DNA of 64,000 nucleotides from Allantophomopsis cytisporea (GCA_024752435.1 CP103027.1:310001-374000), one strand, 5' to 3'. Positions 46,601 through 58,601 are shown, numbered from the stretch's first letter. Made by a program: numbers and translations. Notes: generated by a model not told the origin, from the letters alone.

Positions 46601-48227
46601 ACAAACTTGCTCCAATCGTTGCGCTCATGGTTGTCAAATCTGTCGAGCATTTAGATCGATTTATCCCACAACAAATGGACCCACTGGTCAGAAAGTCCGT
46701 TCTTGTCAGCTGCATTGCACACACCGTACGTGAACGGGAGGTGGGTATGGGTACTATACGCCCTGAAGATCCATCACCAGATCATTGTGCTACTCTTGTG
46801 GCAAAATACTTGAAAGATGGTAACCGCAACTGGCCGCTACTTCCTGTCTCAAAGCCTACAATTGTGGACCTCTATCTTGAAGATTCTACCCAATACTCTT
46901 CGCAGGATTCTGGAGAAGCTCCAGATCAAGAAGCTTTTGGATCGACAACTCAATCATACGATGGTGGAGCACAAGGGGAATTGCAGGTTCCACAGTCGAA
47001 CTTGAAGAGATCTTGGGTGAGTAAGGTCCACACCATCATGAGCTTCTGCTTGCTAACGTTGGTGCAGGATGTTGACGATGAAGAGGGTGACAATGCCAAG
47101 AGACTCAGAGCTACACCTCAGGCAGAAGGCAATAACTCCAGTGCCGATGCAACTCGTGTCAGTGATAGCGTGGTAGAACCATCACAGCTTTATGCCACAG
47201 CTGCCGAGCACTCGACTTCTTTCGATAGCAGAGTTCGTCAAGATCATTCTTTCATAGACTCCCCTAACTCATGGCAAGCTCGTGTGAGTACAAGCTGTCT
47301 GACCTTGAAGCGAGAAGGCTCACTAACAAAATCTAGATTTCTGAACTTGAAGAGCAGTTGCGTACTCGGACTACCGCTGAGCTTCGACTTCGTGCTGTCA
47401 ACGAGCAGCTTCGTAAAGACGTCTCTAGCCATGAGAATGGAGTCAAGATTATACAACCAAGATTCCAGGAAGCTCTCAATGAGCGTGCAGCTGCCGTCCA
47501 CGAAGCCAAACTGGCTTTGGAAAAAGTCAATACTCTCAATTCGAGGCTCGAGGCTCGAAACTCCGAGGTCACAAAGCTCAAGGAGGACAACACAAAGCTT
47601 CAGAATGAACTCAATACTGCTCGTCAGGCTCTCCTGACCTCCAAGATCCCCGAAGTTGCAGAATTTGAAAGGATTCGCGCAGAGGCCAGAGAGAACTATG
47701 AAGACAAGCAGAAGGCCGAACGAAGACTCGAAAATAAGGACAAGGACTTCAACTTCACCAAAGAATCTTACCAAAAGGCTTCTTCCAGAGTAGGAGAGCT
47801 TTACTCTGAGATTTCCGAACTGAAAGAGAAGAATGCGATTTTGACACGCCAGGCCGACGAGAATAAGGTTGTCATTGCTCGTATCAACAATGACCGGGCC
47901 ATTGAGTTCCATGTTCAGCGCATCAAGCAGCTCCAGGTCACCATTGAAGACAGAGAGGACGAGTTGGCTAGGAGGACTGAGGAATTGAGGGTTTTGAGAG
48001 AGGGAAGACGAGGTACTCGCGCAACCAGTGCACCAAAGAGCCCAATGGTTAACACTGGAGTTCTCAGCCCAAAAGTTGCTGGTACCAGAAGTCGTGCTGG
48101 AAGCCCTAGCGTGGGCGATATGGGATCCGCAGGAGGTTCTGGCACAACTAGAGATACGACTTCCTTCACGTCTGGCGGCGGTGGTGGCACTGGTCGTTTC
48201 CCACCTCTTTCTCGACTTCGAGAGTAG
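43695..48227 (+). CDS. chromodomain / AT-hook / HDA2-3-like / coiled-coil silencing protein
   Basis: Four exons, 43695-43928, 44023-47016, 47068-47283 and 47337-48227, give 1444 aa. Splicing the first intron rebuilds a chromodomain at about 43-90 (FYSVRTILDENEDEYLIDW, then YEPTWEPKSNANEAAITDWE), with aromatic residues placed to read methyl-lysine. A canonical AT-hook (KKRGRGRPRGSRNK) is at about 160-175. A long disordered acidic stretch follows. Residues about 745-1020 match the HDA1-complex subunit 2/3 family (EYLVPLPMVSFVRDVYAQT; CMFLRQFLKETRNIETHVVV; ANLVIAFDDTYDSS), a helicase-like fold without the ATPase motifs. A long coiled coil fills about 1149-1370, ending in a Ser/Gly-rich tail. This suggests a subunit tethering a class II histone deacetylase to H3K9-methylated chromatin, as in the Neurospora HP1-CDP-2-HDA-1-CHAP complex. 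Intron 2 (51 bases) is stop-free and in frame. Confidence 0.88.
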
Positions 48228-50166
48228 AGCATCTGATAAAAACTTGTTCCATGTGAGCAATGGCTTTGACTTATTTGAACTGCTTATGTAGGACTATAGA
48301 CCAACAATACATACCCATATAGTTAAACCTCTTGACCATCATGTGAGGCTCGCAGTTGAAAAATTGTTGGTTGCTTATGATCTTGACGTTATGGGATCAT
48401 ACTTGAGCTAATGCAAACTGTCAGTCGCACGATCAGAAACGGTTGTCCGGCTTGATGTTCTCGTATCCAGCATAGCCAAATACCGAGAGGGTATCGCCAC
48501 CAATGTCACAAACGGTGCTGTTGTGTCGATGAGCTACGCCTGCTAGGTACAGCTTATATGCATGAGATGTCGGTCGGACATACAGGATATTTAGCTTCGG
48601 ATATCAGTTGAAGGTCTTTTCTTAGAGGTGTTTCTACTTACCTGTATTTCGATTTCTACATCGTGGTGTCTGGATGTCTTTTGCTGTTATCGTTTCTGTG
48701 GGGAGATTCGCTTGCTAAAATAATAGAAAAGACGACTATTGTCTTTAATAGCAACAACAAGTTAGGCGACGAGGTGAGCTGGGAAATGAGGTACTGTTAC
48801 AAAATGGGATGATCCCGTGGAAGAAGGAAACGTTAAGATAAAGGTTCGAATTCAATAGTCTTAACACTATTTGAACATATCTAGATACTTCGAACTACAA
48901 CCAACTCGTGTAGTCGATGTTTCCGACACGAAGATCTCTTGAGGCTCTTGTATGTCTCTTGAAAACTCCCAGAAGATTCTATTAGCTACACATTATACAA
49001 AAGGAGGTAGCTGCTTCTAAGATTAGAAATAAGACTAGTAGTAGCTTATAACCATCTTGTGAAAACAACTACATGAACTAAACAAATCTCCCGGCCTATA
49101 TCAAAGACTTTGAAAAGGTTTGTTTAGATATCATCCCATTATATTGAATAGAGTTTGTTTGGTATAAATTGTTTATTACTTTACGCTGATTACAGCATAT
49201 ACCTATTATTATATAACAGAACTGTTATAAAGAGCTTTATCATGGCTCTTTGTTGTAGTACTAGAAACTTTCAGTTTCACAGTATTGTCGAATTTTGCAA
49301 TTTTAGGGATTCCTTTAAAAATCTTATTATTTCAATTCTTATTGTGTAAAGTGAAGAGTTTTGTCACAATATTTAAAAAATTGAATAAATACATTTCATA
49401 AATAATGTCGGACTTTGTGATGCAGAATTATCAAGATCCTTAGAGGTCTTCAATAAACAAAATATAAACAAATTAGCAACAATATCCGCTTTAAGAAGAC
49501 ATGCGTATTCGTCCGTAGAGTTTCTGTATAATATCAATTTGCAATACTTACACAACTATTGAAGACTAGGTTAGCTTTCTATAGTAAGTAATTATCAATG
49601 ATACTTAACTTCGGGTGGTCTAGAAGACCCTAGCAAGTAATCTGCTTTGTGTCTCAATAGCCTATACATAAAATTTGATAGAAAAAAGCCAAATCAACGT
49701 GATTTGAAAACCTGATACGCTTCGATGTTTTTCGTTTTGAGTTTGATGTATCATTTGCGCTAGTAACCTGCCTAAATGTTTTGCGCAGGTAACCTGTACA
49801 CAACCTGTTCACATAACTTTGACTTTCCCTTCCATTCCTTGAGAGTCCGTCATTGTCACTTGTTTCTTATTCGTATAGTTTAATTTTACATTAATTCTTT
49901 CACCTGCCTTTTTATTAAAAAGGGGGCTGTAATAAGATGCGAGAGGGTTGATCACTCTAGAATAAGTATGGTTCGTCTGCTTTTAAATATTGATTCGGCT
50001 GAAAATCAACAAAGCTATATATTCAAGGTCTCGTTCAAAAATCAGCCATTCCATCAAATAGATATTATTTGCAATAAATGTCTATAAGAACTATAGACCC
50101 GACAGTCTCGACAGCTCCTCCACGTTAACCACGTCTACTAAACCCCACTCTCACATTCCCTCACAT
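48228..50166. other. 1.9-kb intergenic region, AT-rich in the middle
   Basis: About 48960-49960 is strongly AT-rich with many TAGTAG/TTATAA-like stretches, which looks like decayed repeat DNA. I found no intact element, no terminal repeats and no gene. The flanks likely hold the 3' ends of the two convergent genes. Confidence 0.5.
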
Positions 50167-50813
50167 CTAATCATCATCAGTGAATTCCACAGCAGTAGAA
50201 GCCTGCCCATTAGCCGCAGTATCCAAAGCAATGTTGTTGTTTAACTTCGTCTGCTCAGCTGTAATATCACTCGCGACACTATCGTCTCCCTGTGCCTGTT
50301 CAATCTGAAGGCCCAAAACCTCAGCAGTGAGTTTCAAGACCTTGTTCTTTATCTTGCCGTTCTAATTAAAATCAGTACCTATCCAACAAAAACACGATTA
50401 AGATTGGAAAATCATACCTGAAGCGCAGTTGCAGCATCTCCGCTTGCCCCATCGATCTGAGGGTCAAATGCATCTGTCTCTGCGTCTTCAGCAGCGTCGT
50501 GGGCCGCCTTGATCAACTTCAAATCCGAAGCACTGACGCCAGCGAGGTTGTTCATGTCGATTGGGAACTTGGCCAGAGCCTCAGCCTGCGCATTACCGGC
50601 GGTGCCATCCGAGATAGAGAGCTGAGCATATGTCTGGGCAGAGAGGACGCTCCCTGAGGAGCCCGTTGAGGTAGAAGCTGCAGCGTCGGCGGTGGTGTTT
50701 GAAGCGGCGGTTGCGGAGCTGACAGCTGTTGATGTCTTGGTGGACTTTTTGGGAAGAGGGGTAGCAAGGGTGAGGGAGATGAGGAAGGCGAGGGCGGCGT
50801 ATCTGAATTGCAT
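50167..50813 (-). CDS. small secreted protein, unknown function
   Basis: Two exons on the minus strand, 50813-50418 and 50361-50167, give 196 aa. The N-terminus is a clear signal peptide (MQFRYAALAFLISLTLATPL) followed by a dibasic KK that may be a processing site. Next comes an Ala/Ser/Thr-rich stretch that could be O-glycosylated. A mixed, mostly helical region follows (TYAQLSISDGTAGNAQAEA; VSASDLKLIKAAHDAAEDAE), then a second helical part encoded by exon 2, ending in DDD. There are no cysteines, which is unusual for an effector-like protein. It resembles fungal cell-wall or secreted small proteins with an AxxKFPxD-type repeat. No function can be given. Splicing is supported because the second exon continues the same composition to a natural stop. 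Confidence 0.8.
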
Positions 50814-51804
50814 TTTGGCGGTGTAGGATTATTTGAATCGGAATAAATGATTGGATGGATGAATGAACAGCACAGCTGTATAAAGAATGGAGTTTATTGG
50901 TCTGGAAAGGACGTGAAGTGTGTAAAGACTGGAGCGCTGCTGTAGAAGAAAGATTATATTGAGAGGCGGATAACAAGACTATTATACCTACAATGCGTTC
51001 GTCAAAACTTCATCCCACCTCGTATTTCGAAGATGATTATTGATGTAGATCCCGCATGTCGGAAAACTATTTCTTTACCGCAGATGTCTTTACCATGGCG
51101 CGCGATTTGTCAGTTTGGTTCGGGTCCATTCGATTCTGCGCACCAATTCTCCAGCATCTTGAGCCAGGATTTAGCAGGAAGTGTCAGATCCGACGCTTTT
51201 CAGATCTTTGCGACAACCATAGCAGCAGTGAGACGTTGTGAATGTCAAGATCGCCAAGACGTCCGAACTTAGGGAACATTCGCACGTTGTTCAGTTAGCA
51301 TTTGGGTAGCATTTAAGCTTCTGAGACGCGAAAACCCCATGCTCGCCTACGATCCCATGCCAAAGAGGTTCGTGAGCCTTTGCAGGACAGGGGGGTTTCA
51401 GAACTTCGGCTGTCGCGAGCCTCAAGTACGAGACGACACCAGCAACAAATCATCAACCGGGCGGCTCGCTATACGGAGGTTATTATGACATGACAGGTGG
51501 GATTGCGATTGGCGGAAGAAATTCACACATTACATGTCAGTCTATTGAAAACATCTCCGAACCTAAGGGCGGATCGTGGAGATCTTGGCAGTGGTTACGG
51601 GGTTTTATTGCTGTATGAACGGTTCGTGTCTGCATTTTCCTGTCACGAGATCCATGCTCTTCTGAAACGAAAGGAAATCTTTCTTGCTCTACTAATGCTG
51701 GGTATCTGATGGGAAACGTGACTGATCCTACTGCTCGAAATGATGACCACTTAAGAGCTAGTGAAAGTCCAAACAAAATCTTACGAATGCAATGCGCCCA
51801 ATTT
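50814..51804. other. intergenic region
   Basis: About 1 kb holding the promoter of the secreted protein gene on its left side and the 3' region of the remodeler gene on its right. Short frames at 51033-51272 and 51497-51709 show no family signature. Confidence 0.5.
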
Positions 51805-54800
51805 TCACTTCTTGTCAACCCGAGGTTGCCAATGTCGGAATCCATCTTCAGACTCGCTCTGCTCAACCAGGCCAGATCCAGTTGGGTTGTCCTTGGGCAT
51901 TAGGATCTTGAAAGACGGCTGACTGCTAGGTGGCTGAGTAGTTTGAGGCGGATGACCATGCCCAGAATTGCCACTCATTGGCGCCGAATGCGCCTGTGGA
52001 GGAGGTGTGGTATATTGGCCGGGGTGGGGACCAGAAAACTGAACAGACGAAGGCCGTGGATACCCTTGCGGAGGATGAGTCGGATGTCCGTGTGGTAGAG
52101 GACCTGTAAAGCTTTGCTGAGGAGCCGGATACCCAGGTGATTGGAAACTCGAAGATCCATACGCGTTGTGAGACTGTGGAGGTGGAGGGGCAGAATGACC
52201 AATAGTAGGAGTAAGAAAGTAAGGAGATGTAGTGTATGGGACCTTAGGATCGTTGCCGTTACTATTTGGATTGTCCTTTGCCTGTATTTTCTTTCTTTGT
52301 ACTGCCTCGGCCATTTTATGTTTCAGGATGCGCCTAGCGTTGGCGACAGTCTCGGGGGATTCAGTACTTCGCTTCAATGCATCGAGCATCTTTCGAATAT
52401 CGATCTCGGAGGTTAGTTTGACGCAGTTATACATACCGCCATAATGAGCTTGGTAGCATAAAGGACAATTCTCGACGCCAGCGATTCTAAGTGGACATTT
52501 GCCTGTTACATGTGATTGTCGGCAGGCATGGCAGTTGTTGACCAAAGAGTCAAGTCCTTCGGTATGCGAGGGTTGGGCTGAGATGGAGTGCTGTTGTTGG
52601 TTGGTGTATGAGAATGAGGAGAAGTTGCGATTGGGTATGATGGGATTGTATTGTGCGCGTTTAAATTCGTCGACTGCAATGACTGTAAGCTATCTGTCTT
52701 AGGGAAATTTGGGGATTCATTGAATGTTTGAGAAAGTGGTGGAATCTCAAGATTAGACACAGATGTAGCAGGACCAGCAAGATATTTGGTTCCCTTTTTA
52801 GGGGATTTGTCTTTCTCCTCTGCAGAACCTGGGATCTTCGATTTGGTTGCTCTCGTCTTCTGTGCCACCTTTTTCGCTACCTTTCCATTTTTGACTATTG
52901 ATAGAGTAGCTGCCTTCTTGTTAAGAGAAGTAGCTTTGTTTCTGCCATTGGAATTTGGAGAAGGTGATATAGGAGTTTTATTTTGCGGAATGGTTTGTTT
53001 ACCTTTTGTAGGCTGGCCGGGTATAGAATAATTCTCAGCAGCACGTTTCGTTGATGGTCTATCAACAAGATGGATCTCATTAGGATCAACTTGCTCAGCA
53101 GTATCTGATTCGTCCTCGGACTCAGCATCATTGATGGCAGCAAAGTCTTCGTCCTCGGAGCCAATTGTGACGTGTTTACCCTTCTTGCCTCTGCGTGGTG
53201 TTCGATCACCAGCAACTTCATCAAGCTCAGCGTTTACGGTCTGGTAGTCAACTGCTTGACGCTGACGCTTACCACGACCAAAGACCTGCTGTCGCTTCGC
53301 AGCCTCGACGGCAGCATCGGCCTCACGTTGTTTGAGAATTGCATCCCAGACTGAAGGATTTGGTACTCCGTCCTCCGACTCAGCGTCTCCAACATCATCT
53401 GTCAAGACTCCTTTATCATTAGCCCAGATACGCGCGAATGAGAATTGCGACTCTGCAGAATTGTCGGCCCCAGTATTTGTATTCTCCATATCTGTACGGT
53501 CCAGAAGCTTGTCAACAGAAGCTGAGTCGTAATGGATATCGTTTCCATCGTCGTCATTAAACAATGCTTCAGCACCATGCTTTAGGATGTTCTCCAGGTC
53601 AACGCCAGCATCCTCGTCCGCTTCCATACTCTCGATGAGTACATGGTCAAGGGCCATCTTCTTACGACCAATTTGGACGATTTTCTCTTCGGCACTGTCT
53701 TTAGTCATCAATTGAAAAACTAGCACCTTTTTCTTCTGTCCAATACGATGAGCGCGAGATAAAGCTTGGATGTCTTGGTGGGGATTGAAGTCAGGATCCA
53801 TGATTATGACAGTATCTGCAGTTGCAAGATTAATACCTACACCACCAGCACGAGTAGACAGGAGGAAAGCAAACAGTGGCGAATTTGGTGCATTGAAGGC
53901 GTCAATACGCCTCTGCTTTTCCAAAGTACCAATCGTTCCATCGAGGCGTTCATGCTCAAGCCCAAGGCCTAAGAGAAAATCCTCAACGATGTTCAGCTGA
54001 TCTAGAAATTGACTGAAAATCAAGACTCGATGTCCACGTTCGTGGAGTTTTGGGAGCATGATCTCAAGCAATTGTAACTTTGAAGAAGCATCGACTAGAT
54101 TGCGGTGCAAGATATTATCTTCGAGCTCTCGCTCTTCAATTGCATCACTGTAGATGAAGGGATGACACAAGCATTTTCGAAGTTGAATAAGGATGTTGTT
54201 CAGATTACCTCGCTCGGTCGGACGAAGGACGGTTTTGCTGTTACCAAAGATGGCTTTAATGAGCTCTGGGTTCTTTGCCAAAATAGACTTATAGAGCTTC
54301 TTCTGGACGACACTCATGGTAACTGGGATAATGACCTGAGCCATGGGAGGAAGGAACTTCAACACTTGGGCTTTAGTTCGCCTAGTAATACGATTAGATC
54401 ATGCCTCAAGAACGGAGAGGCGAGACGTACCTCAAGAAAAATGGACGGATCCGCTCGTGTAACTCAGGTAAATTCTCATTGGTCAACTCAGCATACTCTT
54501 CATCAAGTTGCTCTGCATCAATGGAGGTGTCAAGAAACTGTAGCAAATTGAACAACTCTCGCTTGTTATTCTGTAAGGGTGTACCTACAAAAGTCAGTAT
54601 ATCCTTGATGATGTTTCAGGGGTCTTACCTGTAAGAAGAACCTTGAAGCCGACCTTCAGAGCACTCAAAGCTCCATAGAGGAGATTCTTATCGTTCTTCA
54701 AACGCTGGCCCTCATCGACGATCATGCCAGTCCATTTTATTTTGCGGAAAAAGACTTTGCTATGATCATCAACAGGGGCATCGAACGATGTGACCACGAC

Positions 54801-57800
54801 ATGAGCTCTCATATCTTTACAGCCATCAGGATATAATTCGTACTTCATTGCGGTATCTCTAGCCGACCTCTCGCCATAGTATGCGACGACACGAAGCGAT
54901 GGGGCCCACTTCTTAATCTCTCGTCGCCAATTTGGACAAGTTGAGTTCGGAACTACAACGAGAAATGGCCAACACTGCAATTGTTAGTAGTTATAAATAA
55001 TGGATGGGTTGGAAACATACCTTTGGTCTATCTTTTATGAGAGTAGCGAGGAGAGCAATGACTTGAATAGTCTTTCCAAGACCCATTTCATCGGCGAGGA
55101 TGACGTTCTTTTGTTCGTGATACTTGTAGAGTAGCCAATTCAAACCCTCCATCTGGTAAGTCATCATCTCGCCACCAGACAAAGACTCAGGTTGCTTTGT
55201 CATCATAACCTCCCTTTCGAAGGGTAGAGCTCGGAACTTTTGAATTCGATCATTCATAGCTGGTGGTGGTTGCTTGAAATACTGTCCTGAAACGTACTCA
55301 TTATAGGCTGCTACAAAAGCTGACCAACGCTCTGTATCATTTTCTTCTGGCGGTCGCTCCCAGACAACCTCATCATAGCCGAGTCCGTGAAACTTGACGT
55401 ATACACGATCTACCTCCTTGACTCTGGCTTTGTCGACTTCCTCAGTTCTTATGGAAACTCGACTTGAATATTCTACATCTAGAACAATCTCCATTCTCAA
55501 AAACTCTTCTGGAATGGCGTCTTCAGTAGTCATTTTGGGTGCAAGGTTTGCTCCTTCATCCCGTTTGTCGAACGCCTTTCGCATTACGCTGGCTACGGTG
55601 CCCCATATCCACGAACCAGGTCTCCATGTGCACATGAAGTATGACTGGCCTGCCCACTTGACGAGATACTCCTTATCATCGAAGGGAACCATTTCAACTG
55701 TATTGACTGGATCATAGGTTGCTACATCGGTTGGCCTCCATGCAACCAAGGTCTGCACCTTTTCTGAGGTATCAGCGCACATCTTGCACTGATAATACTC
55801 TGTATAAGTTTGTATGGCTTCAGCGCGTGATAGATAGTCGGAGTTACTCATTTGATCCGAGTCAAGCGGCGGGAGATGAATAAAGTGAAATCCTCGCTTG
55901 CATTGTCCACAGCGGAACAAAACATTGTCAGCATTATTAATAAGGTTGGGAGAAACTGCTGTGATGGGATCGGTGCCATCGTTGTCATCTCGCAACTTTT
56001 CCTCCTGCTTTGTCGTAAGCTTTTTGGAGAACGGTGCGCATGATTTGCCAGACTCTCGACAATTCTGACACATGTCAAGACGTGGAGCAGTGTGATCTTT
56101 CTTTCTTGCGAGTCCAATGCATCGGCGACATTGCATAACAAAATCTCCATCCCCAATCTTGGTGACTCGATGATCACGCGTGGATCTGTAACCTAAGCAG
56201 ACCTTATGAATTGATGTGGTGCAACCTTGGCAATGTATTAGAGGACTCGCACCCTTATTGGAAGCTGTACCGATTCCATCGCATACGTCACAAACCGTAT
56301 TGTGGAGTTTGACAAACTCTGACTTTGGAGGGAGTGATCTAAAAACTTCGCGGACACTGATAGTTTTGGATACTGCAGGCGCGGCATCCGAATCTGCATA
56401 TACCTCCTCATCAACGGCTACCTCGCGCATGCTTCGAGCAGCCTTGTTGGCACGGCCAGAGACTCGAGTGGGCTCCACTCGCTCTTCACCTGAGCTCTCC
56501 AGGCTTTGCCGCTTTTTGCCATTTCGTGTAGATGTGCTTGTTCCGGACTTCTCACGACGCGCGGATGCTCTTGTCTTCGACCGAGCTACGAGATCTGATT
56601 CATCAAGGTCGAAATCATCCTCGCTAGGTGGTGTGTCTGTCTGCGTTAAATCTTCTACAAGATTATTGTGGTTGGACTTGTAACGTGATCGTGTAGTTCT
56701 GACCCTTGGACTCGGTGAGTTCTTTGGTCGTCTTGAGGCAGCATCTTCGCGCGAAGCAGATCTCGTATTAGTGCGACCACTGTTGCGACTGATACTTTGA
56801 TGACGGCTCGATGTTAGGCTTTCAAGTCGGCGCTTCTTAGATCGCGGTTCCGGCACGTCTTCAGATTGTGTCAACACGTCAACATAATTGGATCTTGTTC
56901 GGTCTCTGATTGGACGACCAGCTCTGGATGTAGACATTGCTGAATCCTCACGGCTATCTCTTTTAGGTGGTGGAGAGCTCAAATCCTCCTCACTTGATGC
57001 GTTGTTGAAAATATCAAGAGCGTTTTCTCCGTTGACGAGCTGTATCAGTTTCTGAAAAGAGACCTAGTGTATAGTTTAGTTATGGTGTCGGAAACTATGA
57101 ACTGAAGCTCGTGGGGATGAGGATGGTAATGAAGTTGGAAGGTTTGCACGAAGAAGTGAGTAAAGGTCGCTCAGAACGAGGCTCGTGCTAAGTGGAAATG
57201 ATAGTGAACACGACGAGAACTGCGCAAGCTGGCAGTCTCCATTCAAAAAGGCAGTAATGCGCTCATGGAATTCATGAAACTACCAGAACAGCCCTGATGT
57301 AGTGGTTACTTGTAGTAATTCTACTGTATATAAAAATCGAATCCCAATAAGGGACACAATCAATAGCAGGATTCACCTTCGATGGCCGAAACAAACAAAA
57401 AGATACCTGTACTGACCTCATCCTTTCTGCCATCCTCGTATCTGATGGCATACCACAACTTGTCTCCCGGTTTCTTGATTTCCTTGATCACCTTATCAAC
57501 TCTATCGTTCTCTTTGACTGCTACGTATTCAGATCTATCAATGACCGTAGGAATTCTGATCTCGACGCTGGATCTCGCTGACGTCGTGGTAAGAACCACA
57601 CGCTTTTTTCGGCTTTCTTCTACCTCTTCTCCTTCATCATCAGAGGCATCCAGGTCCTTCCAAGATGGCTTCGTTCGGACTTTCATGACCTCTTCATTCT
57701 CCCCATCAGTCGAGGATCCGCCTACGATATCGCCCAGCTTTCCAGTACCGTTTCGCCCAGAGCGATTTCGACCTCTTCTAGGGAGTTCCTCTTCATCTTT

Positions 57801-57971
57801 ATCACTGAGAAGGATCGCTGAGCGGCCTCTGGAACTTGTAATATCGCCTCGAGCAGAACGGGTACTGCGGGTGGGGCCTAGCGCCTGTTGATGGGATATC
57901 TTTGCCTCGATTTCTGGATTCTGCAGTTCATCGGGCGAGCTTCCCTCAGAGTCATCGACAACACGAGACAT
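51805..57971 (-). CDS. PHD/chromo/SNF2 chromatin remodeler, Mit1/CHD-like
   Basis: Six exons on the minus strand, 57971-57417, 57063-55021, 54974-54629, 54584-54431, 54381-52775 and 52673-51805, give about 1857 aa. Domains in order: a charged N-terminus with a Tudor/chromo-like segment ([14 protein letters not shown]); paired PHD-type zinc fingers at about 435-600 ([38 protein letters not shown]); chromo-like segments ([16 protein letters not shown]); and SNF2 ATPase lobe 1 with [11 protein letters not shown] (about 840) and motif [10 protein letters not shown] (about 951; Gln replaces the His of DEAH/DEGH). Lobe 2 has [19 protein letters not shown] and [11 protein letters not shown] (about 1205-1240). 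A C-terminal Cys-rich knuckle ([25 protein letters not shown]) at about 1615-1650 is joined by a 101-base intron. The architecture resembles the SHREC remodeler Mit1, which positions nucleosomes in heterochromatin. The first intron (353 bases) is the least certain junction. Confidence 0.88.
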
Positions 57972-58597
57972 GATTGAGGTCCGCTAATGCATTTGTTCGT
58001 GAGATGGGGTGTGTAGGGGAGTGGGAGTATTCGTAATTCGTGAAAAGCAAACTGTTCAGCTGGTCAGCTATCAAAGACACTGCATACAACAAAGAGCGCA
58101 TTTACTGCAATTGGTATAAGGCATAGACATCTAGAACCTGTGAAGAGTGTCGTGGCAGGAAAGCCAAATCTTTTGTTGATGTTGATTGCTGATGTGGGAT
58201 TGTTCACACCGGTGAGACGCGCTCGTAACTCGAACTCTACCAGACACGCGTGCTGCTACTTAAACTCAAGCTTGATATATTGCTCCTTACACATCGGATC
58301 CGTTCTTTCCTGCTAAAAAAAATAGAAAACAAAAAACAACTGCTAAAACTCATTTTATGCCGGCAACACGTAAACAAAAAGAGTAGATGCTCTTCATTCA
58401 ATATCTGCTTCTCCTCTCATTATCATAAGATATATCAAACTTGAATACTCAATAATGCTACCAGGAAAGGTAGACACACCCTTTACAAGGTCTACTCCGA
58501 AGCGGCCGCGCCTTATCGATAAGCCGGTCGAGGTGGAATTATTTTCCAAGGCTATGGAAAATAGAAAACCTCATTGCACTATTAACATGCCAATGCA
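57972..58597. promoter_or_regulatory. divergent promoter of the remodeler and SpoU methyltransferase genes
   Basis: About 625 bases between the starts of two divergent genes. It contains a NotI-like GCGGCCGC at 58502-58509 and a perfect 12-base palindrome CTTATCGATAAG at 58512-58523, which equals two GATA-factor boxes in inverted orientation. Function is inferred from position only. Confidence 0.4.
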
Positions 58598-58601
58598 ATG
58601 A
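58587..58601 (+). promoter_or_regulatory. minimal uORF overlapping the next start codon
   Basis: ATG CCA ATG CAA TGA (58587-58601) encodes only Met-Pro-Met-Gln. Its stop TGA overlaps the ATG of the methyltransferase gene (58598-58600) in the arrangement ATGA. Ribosomes starting at either upstream ATG would stop exactly at the main start, which would limit initiation or rely on reinitiation. Confidence 0.65.

Noticed and set aside
58502..58540. Sequence resembling a cloning polylinker (NotI, ClaI-type sites)
   Set aside because: Only the short restriction-site palindromes coincide. The order and flanks do not match a known vector linker as I remember it, and the surroundings read as a natural promoter.
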